From Acetobacteraceae bacterium (GTDB taxonomy: Bacteria; Pseudomonadota; Alphaproteobacteria; Acetobacterales; Acetobacteraceae): 15,167 nucleotides of DNA. Below are positions 1 to 8,665 of this stretch, in pieces. The translations under genes and the position numbers were made by a program. Where the stretch lies: contig JANXRT010000532.1 in assembly GCA_025356735.1 (NCBI GenBank), positions 1 through 15,167 of the forward strand, read 5' to 3'. The notes under the pieces are model-generated. The model had not been told where the DNA came from and ran no database searches. It saw only the letters and a list, made by a program, of their open reading frames with translations. Each line of letters opens with the position of its first letter. Positions within the stretch are counted from its first letter, which is position 1.

Positions 1-990
1 GCCGACCACCAGAACAAGGCAGATATCGGCGCCTCGATCGCCAGCAAGTGGTTCGACACCGACAATGTCACCGCCCTGCTCGACGTCGCCTCCTCCTCGC
101 CGGCACTGGCAGTGATGAACGTCGCCAACATTCGCCACAAGATCGTGCTGCTGAACGGGCCGGGAGCCTCGACGATCACCAACGAGTCCTGCAACGCGAC
201 AACGGTACACTACACCTACAACACCTATGCGACGGCGCACGCAGTTACCGAGGCGGTGATGGCGCAGGGCGGCAAGACCTGGTTCTACCTGGTCGCCGAC
301 TACACGTTCGGCAAGTCGCTGGAGACCGACAGCGGTACGGTGGTCCGCGCGCGCGGCGGCCAGGTGCTGGGCGACGCCCGCGCGCCGCTCGACACCGCCG
401 ACTTCTCGTCGTTCCTGTTGCAGGCGCAGCAATCCGGGGCGCAGGTGCTCGGCCTGGCCAACGGCGGCGGCGACCTGATCAACTCCGTGAAGCAGGCGGC
501 GGAGTTCGGGGTCACCAAAAGCGGCGTCAAACTTGCCAGCTTGGGCGCCAACGTCAACGACATCCACGGCATCGGGCTGGAGGCGACGCAAGGCATGATG
601 CTGGCAGACTCGTTCTACTGGGACACCGACGACGATACGCGTGCGTTCTCGAAGCGCTTCTTCGACAAGCTGAAGAAGATGCCGAACATGCTGCAGGCGG
701 GGCTTTATTCGGCGACGACGCACTATCTTCAGGCGGTGCAGGCGGCGGGCACCACGGATAGCGGCCCGGTGATGGCGAAGATGCGGGAGATGCCGGTGCA
801 TGACCTGTTCGCCCGCGACGGCCATGTGCGGGCCGACGGGTTGATGGTGCACGACATGTTCCTGTTCCAGGTCAAGACCCCGGCGGAATCCAAGGGGCCA
901 TGGGATCTGTATAAGCGCGTCGCCACCATCCCGGGCGATGAGGCGTTCCAGCCGCTGTCGGAAACGCGCTGTCCGCTGTTGAAGAAGTAG
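1..990 (+). CDS. ABC transporter substrate-binding protein, branched-chain amino acid type (5' partial)
   Basis: The frame is open from base 1 to a TAG at 988-990, giving about 329 residues with the N-terminus and any signal peptide outside the window. The protein has the periplasmic-binding (Peripla_BP_6, LivJ-like) layout: an early 'IASKWFDTDNVTALLDV' segment, a TYNTYATAHAV stretch, then GGKTWFYLVADYTFG followed by a second lobe with FFDKLKKMPN and YLQAVQAAG. Family members are periplasmic receptors that hand amino acids or other small carboxylates and amides to an ABC importer. No permease or ATPase gene is visible here, so the substrate cannot be named. The next feature on this strand is a tRNA, so this gene looks like the end of its transcription unit. 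Family assignment is confident; substrate is unknown. Confidence 0.85.
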   Translation, partial: ADHQNKADIGASIASKWFDTDNVTALLDVASSSPALAVMNVANIRHKIVLLNGPGASTITNESCNATTVHYTYNTYATAHAVTEAVMAQGGKTWFYLVADYTFGKSLETDSGTVVRARGGQVLGDARAPLDTADFSSFLLQAQQSGAQVLGLANGGGDLINSVKQAAEFGVTKSGVKLASLGANVNDIHGIGLEATQGMMLADSFYWDTDDDTRAFSKRFFDKLKKMPNMLQAGLYSATTHYLQAVQAAGTTDSGPVMAKMREMPVHDLFARDGHVRADGLMVHDMFLFQVKTPAESKGPWDLYKRVATIPGDEAFQPLSETRCPLLKK

Positions 991-1044
991 CGGCGGCCGC
1001 TTGCAGGGGCAGGCGCCGCATCGTATCGGTGCCGCCACGCCGAG

Positions 1045-1116
1045 GCCGGGTTAGCACAGCGGTAGTGCAGCGGTTTTGTAAACCGAAGGTCGGGGGTTCA
1101 AGTCCCTCACCCGGCA
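1045..1116 (+). tRNA. trnT: tRNA-Thr (anticodon UGU)
   Basis: The cloverleaf can be folded by eye. The acceptor stem GCCGGGT (1045-1051) pairs perfectly with ACCCGGC (1109-1115). The D stem GCAC/GTGC is at 1054-1057 and 1065-1068. The anticodon stem surrounds the loop TTTGTAA, placing TGT at 1077-1079. The T arm carries GTTCAAGTC (1096-1104). The discriminator base is A1116, followed by CCG, so the terminal CCA is not fully encoded and must be added enzymatically. The tRNA reads codon ACA. No integrase gene or repeated 3' tRNA end suggests use as an attachment site. Confidence 0.95.
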
Positions 1117-1126
1117 CCGTTGCGGA

Positions 1127-1147
1127 GCAAGCATGGGCTCTGCCCCC
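1127..1147 (+). repeat. Dispersed intergenic repeat, copy 1
   Basis: This is a copy of a motif close to AAGCATGGGGCTCTGCC, one G shorter, lying between the tRNA-Thr 3' end and the convergent crotonase stop. Related copies occur at 2262-2288, 11302-11318, 11401-11417 (inverted) and 12747-12767. All are intergenic and sit just beyond gene ends. Confidence 0.6.
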
Positions 1148-1154
1148 TTGGCCT

Positions 1155-1925
1155 TCATACCCCCCGGAACACGGGCGGCCGTTTTTCCAGCCAGGCGCGC
1201 TGGCCCTCCGCGATGTCCTGCGTTTGGCGGTTTGCGGCCACCGCGGCGTCGATCGCGGCGTTGTCGGCGTTGCCGCGCGCCAGGTCGTTCAGCGCCTGCT
1301 TCATGCCCTGCACGGCAAGCGGTGCCCGTTCCGCGAGGATGGCGGCGAGTTCGCCGACACGGGCGGCTAGCTCGTCGGGCGCCACCAGGTCGGTCAGGAA
1401 GCCGATCCGCAGCAGCTCCGCCGCGTCGAGCTTTTCGGCCAGGAAGAATAACCGCTTGGCGGCATCAACGCCGAGCCGGCTTACGTAGCGCTCCAGCCCG
1501 CCACGATAGTACATCAGCCCGAGCTTGGCGGCCGGCATGAACATTTGCATACCGTTGACGCCGACCCGGAAGTCGCAGGCCAGCGCCAGATCGGTGGCGC
1601 CGCCATAGACGCCGCCGTTGAGCGCACAGATCACCGGCAGGCGGAACCGCTCCAGCCGGTCGATCAGCTGGTCCAGCGTGTGGCCCGACGCCTCGTCCAG
1701 CCGGCCGATCTCACCGATATGGAAGCCCGAGCTGAACGACCGGCCGGATGCCACGATCACCACCACGCGCGTGCCCGGCTCGACGTCAATGCGGTCCAGC
1801 AGCCGCCAGAACACGGCGATGTCGGCGGGCTCGATGCGGTTGTGGAATTTCGGGCGGTTGAGCCGGATGGTCGCGGTGGCCCCCTCGAGGGCCAGGCTTG
1901 GAACATCGGCGGCGGGGTCGGTCAA
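1155..1925 (-). CDS. Enoyl-CoA hydratase/isomerase (crotonase) family protein with atypical active site
   Basis: This 256-residue protein has the usual crotonase length. Crotonases stabilise acyl-CoA enolates, usually in fatty-acid or branched-chain acid breakdown. The oxyanion-hole strand GRSFSSGFHIGE is at residues 61-72 and the second loop NGGVYGGATDLALACDFRVG at 103-122. Aligned by eye with classical hydratase, the first catalytic Glu (GGGCEL) is Asp112 (GGATDL) and the second (QPE) is Ala132 (MPAAKLG). Simple hydratase activity is therefore doubtful; another crotonase reaction is possible. The start is TTG at 1925, because the upstream DUF6489 stop lies just 1 bp before it and there is an AAGGGA about 13 bp upstream. 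This implies translational coupling. The 3' end faces the tRNA-Thr gene. Confidence 0.85.
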   Translation of the reverse strand: MTDPAADVPSLALEGATATIRLNRPKFHNRIEPADIAVFWRLLDRIDVEPGTRVVVIVASGRSFSSGFHIGEIGRLDEASGHTLDQLIDRLERFRLPVICALNGGVYGGATDLALACDFRVGVNGMQMFMPAAKLGLMYYRGGLERYVSRLGVDAAKRLFFLAEKLDAAELLRIGFLTDLVAPDELAARVGELAAILAERAPLAVQGMKQALNDLARGNADNAAIDAAVAANRQTQDIAEGQRAWLEKRPPVFRGV

Positions 1926-1926
1926 C

Positions 1927-2193
1927 TCAGGTTCTTCCCTTTGTCTCGGAACCCGGGCTCTTGGCCGCCATGTTCAGGAAGCCGGCCATCATCCGCTGCA
2001 CCTGCTCCTGGGTCTGCGGAATGAGCGAAAACCAGCTTTTCAGCATGGCATCTGGCGCGATCGCGTCGGCAGCGTCCAGCATCTGCTTTTCCATCCGAGC
2101 CATCACCGCCGCCTGCATCGGCTTCAGATCGGGCAACCCGAGGAAGGCGCGCGCTTCCTCCGGGGTGCACTCGACGGTCGCATTGATCTTCAT
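1927..2193 (-). CDS. DUF6489 family protein
   Basis: This is an 88-residue soluble protein starting MKINATVECTPEEARAFLGLP, the signature opening of the DUF6489 family, which is known mainly from alphaproteobacteria. The first half has the CTPEEAR turn and a proline-rich link. The second half is helical, with methionines (MARMEKQM) and a WFSLIPQTQEQVQRMMAGF stretch. No catalytic motif, signal peptide or membrane segment is visible. The ATG at 2193 has AAGGAC about 10 bp upstream. The stop is 1 bp before the TTG start of the crotonase gene, so the two form one operon. The function of the family is unknown; the pairing suggests a link to acyl-CoA metabolism only by association. Confidence 0.8.
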   Translation of the reverse strand: MKINATVECTPEEARAFLGLPDLKPMQAAVMARMEKQMLDAADAIAPDAMLKSWFSLIPQTQEQVQRMMAGFLNMAAKSPGSETKGRT

Positions 2194-2261
2194 CGCCGGA
2201 TGTCCTTCGGGTGTGCCGTCGGCAGCTTGGCCCCAGGCCGAAGCGTCGGCAAGCCTTCGCA

Positions 2262-2288
2262 GGCAAGCATGGGCATAGCCCCATGCTT
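2262..2288 (-). terminator. Hairpin terminator-like repeat (copy 2) after the response regulator
   Basis: AAGCATGGG (2265-2273) and CCCATGCTT (2280-2288) form a 9-bp stem with a 6-nt loop, 6 bases past the response-regulator stop on the minus strand. It is built from the same dispersed repeat found at 1127, 11302, 11401 and 12747. There is no U-tract, so terminator activity is inference. Confidence 0.5.
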
Positions 2289-2293
2289 TCAGC

Positions 2294-2695
2294 CTACGGC
2301 GTCAAGATGTATCGCCGGCCGCACCAGTGGGCCACGCGCAGCAGCAGTTTGGCGACCTCGAACGGCTTCAGCAGGAAGTCGTTGCCGCCGGCATCAAGCC
2401 CCGCGCGCAGGTCCTCGGCGTTCTTGCGCGCGGTCAGGAAAACCACCGGCAGCGTGCTGAAGTCGAGCCGCCGGCGCAGCCGGAGGCAGGTTTCGAAGCC
2501 GTCGAGGACGGGCATCTGGACATCGAGCAGCAGGAGGTCGGCGCGCAACCGGAGCAGCAGCTCCAGGCATTTTATGCCGCTGTCGCAGCCGAAGAAGATG
2601 TAGCCCTCGGGTTCCAGGGTGGATTTCAGCAGCAGCAGGTTTTCGGGCACGTCATCGACGCCGACGATTGTCTTGCCGTTGTGGCTGTCGGCCAT
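2294..2695 (-). CDS. Single-domain response regulator (receiver protein)
   Basis: This 133-residue protein is one CheY-like receiver with no output domain. The acidic pair is Asp14-Asp15 (VGVDD), the phosphoacceptor is Asp58 in LLLLDVQMP, Thr88 sits in FLTA, and the conserved Lys is Lys110 in LLKPF. All key residues are present, so phosphotransfer should be possible. The ATG at 2695 follows the hybrid-kinase stop (2697-2699) with one base between, so it was the last gene of the kinase operon and the likely acceptor from the kinase HPt domain. Because the kinase is broken, this regulator is now an orphan unless another kinase serves it. The frame is intact. Confidence 0.9.
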   Translation of the reverse strand: MADSHNGKTIVGVDDVPENLLLLKSTLEPEGYIFFGCDSGIKCLELLLRLRADLLLLDVQMPVLDGFETCLRLRRRLDFSTLPVVFLTARKNAEDLRAGLDAGGNDFLLKPFEVAKLLLRVAHWCGRRYILTP

Positions 2696-2696
2696 C

Positions 2697-4013
2697 TCAG
2701 GCGTCCATTTCGGCCAGGTTCAAGACCGGCTGGGCGCGGATGCGCGCGAGAGTTTCGTCGGCTGCCGCCCCGATCGCCGCCATGGCGGCAAGGCAGGCGG
2801 GGATGTCGGTTTGGGCGCAGGCCGCCTCCAGCTGCTCCGCCAGGGCTTGCAGCCGGCAGGCGCCGAAGCTGCCGGCTGTTCCCTTGATGTCGTGCGCGCC
2901 CCGTGCCAGCTCGGCCAGATTTCTGTCGGTGGCCTGGGCACGCATCGCGGGCAGACGCTTCGCCATGCCGTCGGCATAGGCCGCGGTCAGCGCGGCGAAG
3001 CGGTCCGGCGGCATCGCCGGCCGCAACGCGTTCAATGGCTCGGGATCGAACAGGGTAGTAGCGGCGCCGGAATCGATTTGTGGTCGCGAGGGCAGCGGCA
3101 GGGGCGGGGCTGCAAGCCATTTTTCCATCGTCGCCAGCAGTTCGGCAGTACGGATCGGCTTGGTGACGTGGTCGTTCATCCCAGGCTCCAGGAACTTCGC
3201 CCGGTCTCCGGCCATGGCATGGGCGGTCAGCGCCACGATCGGCACCCGGGCCTGCCGCCCGCCCAGCGCCCGGATCCATCGCGTCGCCTCAATGCCGTCC
3301 ATCCCGGGCATCTGGATGTTCAGGATCAGGTCGAACGAGCCGGAGGACGCGGCCTCGACCGCCTCAGCGCCGCTTTCAGCCATGTCGATCCGGTAGCCCG
3401 CCGCCGCCAGCAGGTGTTCGGCCAGCATCCGGTTGATGGCGTTGTCCTCGACGACGAGGATGCGCGCGTTGGCTTCGCCCGCGCCGGTCACGTCTGCGGC
3501 GGGGTTGTCAGCCGGCCCGGAGCCAGGGATGACGACCGTCAAGGCCGAGGTCGGCAGGTCCTTGAGGCCGGAAAGGCAATCGACGAGGTCGCGGTTGCGC
3601 ATCGGCTTGCTCAGGTAGGCATCGAACAACTGGCAGCCGGCATCGTCCGGCGCCCCGGTGCCGAGCGAGGATGCGAGCACGATGCGCACGCGCTCGCCGC
3701 CCTGCATGGCGCGGATCGCGGCGGCGACAGCGACGCCGCCGAGCCAGGGCATCGCGTGGTCCGTCACCACGATGTCGAACGCTTTTCCACGGGCGGCCGT
3801 GGCCGCCGCCATCACCAGGCCATCGGCGCCGCTGCCGGCGTCCTGCACGTCGATGCCAAGGCTTTCGAGCCGCGCCCGGAGCACGATCCGGTTGATTTCG
3901 AGGTCGTCGATCACCAGGGCCCGCATCCCGGCCAGCCGGTTTTTCTGCGCGATCGCGGCCGGCAGTGCCGGGGCATCGCGAGCCCGGTCCAGGACAATCT
4001 CGACGTGGAACAC
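2697..4013 (-). pseudogene. Kinase fragment 4: two receiver domains and HPt
   Basis: This is a 438-residue open stretch that could be translated from GTG at 4013. Receiver 1 (about 30-150) has the acceptor Asp85 in VVTDHAMP and Lys136 in LSKP. Receiver 2 (about 184-300) starts ILVVEDNAINR, but its acceptor motif reads LILNIQMPGMDG: a canonical 'MD' is replaced by a single Asn232 (codon at 3318-3320). The HPt domain (about 325-438) keeps His374 in AHDIKGTAGSFG. If expressed alone, this would be a kinase-less phosphorelay protein. Its stop is 1 bp before the response-regulator ATG. It is probably a remnant, though the HPt part looks intact. Confidence 0.75.
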
Positions 4014-4046
4014 GCTGCCCTCGCCGGGCCGGCTGGCGACGCCGAC

Positions 4047-4538
4047 CTAGCCGCCCATCAGCCCGGCCAGCTGCCGGCAGATCGCGAGGCCGAGGCCCGA
4101 GCCGCCGAAGCGCCGGGTGACGGAGCCGTCGGCCTGCTGGAATTTCTGGAACAGCTTGGTGATCGCCGCCTCGTCGAGGCCGATACCTGTGTCGCGGACC
4201 TCGATGCGCAGCGTGACGCGGCCATCGGTGGTCGGCTCGCCACGGGCGTGGATGGCGACATGGCCGCGCTCGGTGAACTTTATAGCGTTGGACACCAGGT
4301 TGAGCACGATCTGCCGCAGTCGGGTCGGGTCGCCCCGCAGCGGCTCCATCGCGGCGCCGTCGGCGACATGCGCCGCGACTTCGAGCCCCCTTGCGTGGGC
4401 GCCCGGCGACAGCAGCTCGACCACGCCCTCGATGACCTCCCCCAGGCGGAAGTCGATCGCCTCGAGCTCGATCTTGCCGGCTTCCAGCTTGGAGACGTCG
4501 AGGATGTCGTCGAGTATGCCCATCAGCGCCTCCGCCAA
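4047..4538 (-). pseudogene. Kinase fragment 3: HATPase_c domain
   Basis: This frame carries the end of HisKA (LDDILDVSKLEAGKIELE) and the ATP-binding domain. The N-box is in VLNLVSNAIKFTE, the G1 box is DTGIGL, and the lid and G2 region is FGGSGLGLAI. It ends GLMGG followed by TAG. In this position relatives usually have a Glu codon, and the frame carries on after the stop with VGVASRPGEGSVFHVEI. The amber codon is therefore best read as a G-to-T change in a Glu codon. Confidence 0.75.
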
Positions 4539-4539
4539 C

Positions 4540-5020
<481 letters not shown>

Positions 5021-5031
<11 letters not shown>

Positions 5032-5046
5032 GATCAGCGTGCATGA
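5021..5046. repeat. 13-bp tandem duplication inside the kinase pseudogene
   Basis: TCAGCGTGCATGA is present twice in tandem (5021-5033 and 5034-5046), followed by TCAG. Removing one copy restores the reading DLIMHADRAGRRSYVSPS across the PAS domain. The duplication is therefore a derived frameshifting event. Confidence 0.9.
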
Positions 5047-5337
5047 TCAGGTCCGTCACGCTATCGGCGAGTGCGCGGTAGCGCATCTCGCGCTCCGCCA
5101 GCAGCCGCTCGGCCGCGGCACGCTCGCCGATCCGGCGGGTGAGCTGCCAGCCGGACAGGCAGATCAGCAGGCAGGTCGCGGTCAGCGTCGCCCCTCGATC
5201 CACGCGGCCTCATCCCAGGGCGCCAGCGCCTCGTCTTTGGAAACCCCGGCCACCGCCACCATCGGCTGGCCCGGCGTGCGGCGATAGCTGGTGATCCGCA
5301 CGACGCCGTCGAGACGCCCTGCCGCGGTGTAGGTGCC

Positions 5338-6093
5338 CTAGGGCGCCGCCGGCAACTGCTCGCGGAACAGCGGCGAATCCGCCAGGCTGATGTCCATGTA
5401 TGCCGGTTGAAACGGATAGCGCGCCAACATCGAGCCGTCATCGCGCAACAGCGCCACGGCACCGTGCGCGCCGACATCCAGGGTCGCGTAGAAATCGATG
5501 AAGTTGCGGATCGGGACGGTTGTCAGCACGACGCCGGAAAACCGCCCGTCCGGGGTTTCCAACCGGCGCGAGACGGTGAAGACCCACTCGCCGGTGGCGC
5601 GGCTGCGGATCGCGGCGCCGAGATAGGGAAGCAGGTCATGGGTCGACCGGTGATGACGGAAGTGTTCCCGGTCGGCGCTGTTCGCGCCGACCGGATTGAC
5701 CGGCAGCGAGGTGACGGCCCAGTTGCCCTCGGCATCGTAGACGAACAGGCCGCGCAGCCGCGGCAACTCCGCGATCCGAAGCGTCATGAACTCATGCAGC
5801 CGCGCCAGTGCCACGGGGGCGAGACCCTCGCTTTCGATCCGATGGGCGATGCCGTTAAGGACCGACTCGGTGAGCTCGACCGTGCTTTGCGCCTGCTGCG
5901 CGACGGACCGGGTGAGGTTGGCGTTGGCGGTCTCGATCGCCGCCATCTGGGTGGCGCGCGAGGCAAGCAGGCGCCAGCCATCCAGCCCGATCAGCAGGAT
6001 GCAGATCAGGGCCACGAACGCCCCGGTCTGAAGCCGCAGCGATGTCCGCCATGGCAGGAGGCTCCATCCTGTCAGCCGCCGAATTCCCCGCAT
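5338..6093 (-). pseudogene. Kinase fragment 1: membrane anchor and Cache sensor domain
   Basis: This is a 251-residue open stretch from an ATG at 6093. Residues about 22-40 form a membrane helix (GAFVALICILLIGL), followed by a helical stalk and a double-Cache-like sensor with a GLFVYDAEGNWAVTS strand and GEWVFTVSRRLETPDGRFSGVV. It ends at TAG 5340-5338. The same frame continues past the stop with clear Cache sequence (RLDGVVRITSYRRTPGQPMV), showing the stop is a point lesion inside the domain rather than a natural end. A truncated protein would be a membrane-anchored sensor stub. Confidence 0.75.
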
Positions 6094-6185
6094 GACGCCT
6101 CTGGTCCGGGCGCACGAGAAGCGGCCCCTGCGGGAGGTTGCGCAGCGTCAGGTTAAAAACCTTCACGAAGCCAGGTCGGTGTTGA

Positions 6186-7304
6186 CTAGGCTTCCATCAC
6201 CGCGGCCGGAGCCTTGATCTTTTCCTTTGCCAGGCGCTTGCGGTCCAGGCGCTCGCCGATAGATAGCGCCAGGTGGCCAATCAGGGTGCGGGCGCCGACG
6301 TAGCCCGCAAGGTCGGTCTGCGCGTTGGCGAACTTGTATTTGTAGTCTTCCTCGCCGCATAGGAAATCGACTTCGGAAAAGCCATGGTCGAAGGCCCAGA
6401 TCAGGTACTCGACCATGATCAGCGTGCCCGGCGAGGCGCGGTCGAATTCCGGGTCGTAGGTGGCGAAGAACGCCTGCATCCGCCCGCCATGCAGGATGTT
6501 GACCGATGCCGCGACCATCCGGTCGTCGCAGTCGAGGCTGAAGACCTGGATGACGCCCTGGCGGGCCAGCTCGGCGACCAGGCAGCGCAGGGTCCGCGCG
6601 TCGTCGTCGAGCAGCCGGTTGACCTGGCCGGTGCTAGCCAGCCATTGCCGCTTGAGCACGATCATGCGGTCAAGCACGGCGTCGATGTCCTCGCCCGGCT
6701 GGTAGAGGCGCACGTTGACCGTGCCGCTTTCGCCGACGATGCGCTTGCCACGGGTGTGATTGTTGCGCGCCTTTTTGTTGAGGCCGCGGAACCATGAATG
6801 GCCGTTCTGGCCGTGCGCGCGGACCTGCAGGCTTTTGTCGGCGCGCGGCCCGGGACGCAGCGCCACCGCCCGGCCGCTATGCTCGCCGGTCAGCAGCCGG
6901 ATCGCGGCGTCGGGGCGGACGTGGCTGAGATAGGTGATGTCGAACGCGGCCACGCGGCTGAGCTCCGCCCAGACTGCGGCGGTGGCGGCGCGGCTGCCGG
7001 TGGCGGCGGGATCGGCGATGACGTCGCAGTAGTCACTGCACTCCTTGGCTATCCACTCCAGCACGCGCACGCCGCGATGGCGGCGCGTCGCGCAGGGGAT
7101 GATCGCCGTGAGCCGGTCGGCGTTCCAGCCGAGCCCGATGCACGGCGTCGAGCGGTCGCTTGCCGCCCGCGATGTCCACCAGGCGGTGACCCAGCCGTGG
7201 CTCTGGAAGATACCAAGGCCGGAGCGGCTCCACAGCCCATCCCATGCCGGCCCGATCTCGGCCAGCCGTGCCGGGGTTGTGACCAGCTCGAAGCGCGTGC
7301 TCAT
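6186..7304 (-). CDS. GNAT acetyltransferase, BcsL/CelD type (Acetyltransf_6)
   Basis: This 372-residue protein starts at ATG 7304, chosen because this ATG overlaps the upstream stop as ATGA and MSTRFELV begins the family homology. A longer open frame to 7865 is only the antisense shadow of the desaturase gene. The N-terminal half is an acyltransferase-like lobe with a WDGLWSRSGLGIFQSHGWVTAW opening. The C-terminal GNAT lobe (about 170-325) contains FRGLNKKARNN, RMIVLKRQW, an FFATYDPEFD strand, and EVDFLCGEEDYKYKFA. Relatives act in the cytoplasm on cellulose, exopolysaccharide or capsule building blocks. Coupling to a desaturase-type hydroxylase and proximity to glycosyltransferases suggest modification of a surface lipid or glycan. 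Family is confident; substrate is unknown. Confidence 0.85.
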   Translation of the reverse strand: MSTRFELVTTPARLAEIGPAWDGLWSRSGLGIFQSHGWVTAWWTSRAASDRSTPCIGLGWNADRLTAIIPCATRRHRGVRVLEWIAKECSDYCDVIADPAATGSRAATAAVWAELSRVAAFDITYLSHVRPDAAIRLLTGEHSGRAVALRPGPRADKSLQVRAHGQNGHSWFRGLNKKARNNHTRGKRIVGESGTVNVRLYQPGEDIDAVLDRMIVLKRQWLASTGQVNRLLDDDARTLRCLVAELARQGVIQVFSLDCDDRMVAASVNILHGGRMQAFFATYDPEFDRASPGTLIMVEYLIWAFDHGFSEVDFLCGEEDYKYKFANAQTDLAGYVGARTLIGHLALSIGERLDRKRLAKEKIKAPAAVMEA

Positions 7305-8314
7305 GCCATTTCCCGATGCTCGCCTGGCTGGCGCGCAGACGCCATGGATTGCGATCGGGCACGCCGGCCGCGCAGCATCCGAGCCATCTTGCGCAGCGGC
7401 AGTATGTAGAGGCCCGGCAGCGACTGGTACTCGTCGTGCTCGCGGTCGGACAGGCCAAAGGCGAAGCTCTCGTTGGGTTCGGGTATCGCCAGGGTGCCGA
7501 ACAGGCGGTCCCAGACCGGCATCATCAACCCGAAGTTGCGGTCGTAGTGCTTGGGATCGATACTGTGATGCAGCTGGTGGTAATGCGGGCACAGGATGAT
7601 CTGGTTCAGTATTCGCCCGAACGAAATCTTGAGATGCGTGTGGCGGACGAAATCCATCATGATGATGTTGCGCAACACATAGACGTTGACGCCGAGCACC
7701 GTCAGCTCGACCGGGTCGAAGGCAAAGAACAGCCAGATGCCATAGACCGGCCCGGTGATCATGCCATCCCACATTCGGTTCATGATCTCGTCCAAAGGAT
7801 GGACGCGGTCCTTGGTGGTGCCGACCATGACCTCGGCGGAGTGGTGCACCTTGTGCAGCTCCCACAGGATCGGCAGCCGGTGCTGGGTTCTGTGGTACAG
7901 GTAATAGGACAGGTCATAGGCTAGCAGCATGGAGGCCGTGAAGGCAATCAGCGTCAGCGCGCCGGGTTGGGCGTCGCCGTGGCCGCTGGTGCCAAACATC
8001 CATTGCAGCACTGAGTGCGTCGCATATCCGACCGCGGCCGTGACCCAGGCGCCGGCGGGCAAGGACAGCGGCAGCATAACGAATTTGTGTGTAATGTAGT
8101 AGGCGAAATCGGCTCGCGCGGATTTGTGCGTCAGGATATCCTTTGGGAACATGAAACATACCGCCCCCCTGACCGATTTTGGCACGTCCGAACGCACGAA
8201 AACGACGATCGCGGAAACCAGGATTGAAAGGAGAAGCAGACCGGCCGCCACAGCCGCCGGACCCGTCAGCCTGCGCAGCACCATCTCGGAACCGGCGGAA
8301 ATCAGATGTTCCAT
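7301..8314 (-). CDS. Sterol desaturase / fatty acid hydroxylase family membrane protein
   Basis: This is a 337-residue integral membrane di-iron enzyme. Histidine clusters are all present: HRTQH (141-145), HKVHH (154-158), RHTH (224-227), and HYHQLHH (244-250). Hydrophobic segments lie near 20-41, 78-98, 118-138 and 190-215. The family uses O2 to hydroxylate or desaturate lipids such as sterols, fatty acids or carotenoids; the lipid here cannot be read from sequence. I chose ATG 8314 (MEHLISAG), which has an AGGT about 9 bp upstream. An in-frame ATG at 8368 lacks a ribosome site. The stop overlaps the acetyltransferase ATG by four bases (ATGA), implying coupled expression. Confidence 0.88.
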   Translation of the reverse strand: MEHLISAGSEMVLRRLTGPAAVAAGLLLLSILVSAIVVFVRSDVPKSVRGAVCFMFPKDILTHKSARADFAYYITHKFVMLPLSLPAGAWVTAAVGYATHSVLQWMFGTSGHGDAQPGALTLIAFTASMLLAYDLSYYLYHRTQHRLPILWELHKVHHSAEVMVGTTKDRVHPLDEIMNRMWDGMITGPVYGIWLFFAFDPVELTVLGVNVYVLRNIIMMDFVRHTHLKISFGRILNQIILCPHYHQLHHSIDPKHYDRNFGLMMPVWDRLFGTLAIPEPNESFAFGLSDREHDEYQSLPGLYILPLRKMARMLRGRRARSQSMASARQPGEHREMA

Positions 8315-8665
8315 GCTGCTACCTAAAGCTTGACGCCGCGCAACGGCCGGTGCCGTGACAACCGTCATCGCCGGACAAACGTAGAAGTCTTCAAACGGTG
8401 TCCAAAGAGACCGTTCGATCTAACGATCGTGAGCCGCTGGCCTAGGCCTTGCGGCCCAAGATGTTGCGCCACCGCATCCGCTAAGGTTCAAACGTTGCGA
8501 TACTGTTGCTTCCTAAGTGCCGGCGGTGCTTTTTGTCATTGGATACAGGTATTTTCGCCGATGCGCCTAGCCCTGCCGACGCACTTACTGATCGAGACGC
8601 TTGAGGAAACGTTCAAGCGCCTTATCCGTTTTTTCGATAGAACCTGATCTTGGGTGGCCAGAGCC
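8315..8665. promoter_or_regulatory. Divergent intergenic region between the hydroxylase and glycosyltransferase operons
   Basis: About 350 bp separate two divergent operons, and the base composition is lower in GC than its flanks. It should hold both promoters, but I see no convincing -35/-10 pair. Two inverted repeats could be operators: AACGGT-N10-ACCGTT (8394-8415) on the hydroxylase side, and CGCTTGA-N8-TCAAGCG (8598-8619) about 50 bp before the glycosyltransferase start. No gene is visible in it. Confidence 0.45.

Noticed and set aside
1045..1116. tRNA-Thr as an integration site of a genomic island
   Set aside because: No integrase gene and no duplicated tRNA 3' end are present in the window.
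6151..6163. AGGTT-AAA-AACCT hairpin between the acetyltransferase and kinase as a terminator
   Set aside because: A five-base AT-rich stem with a three-base loop is too weak to call.
7305..7865. N-terminal extension of the acetyltransferase frame
   Set aside because: It overlaps the desaturase gene out of frame and is not protein-like; the ATGA overlap at 7301-7304 marks the real start.
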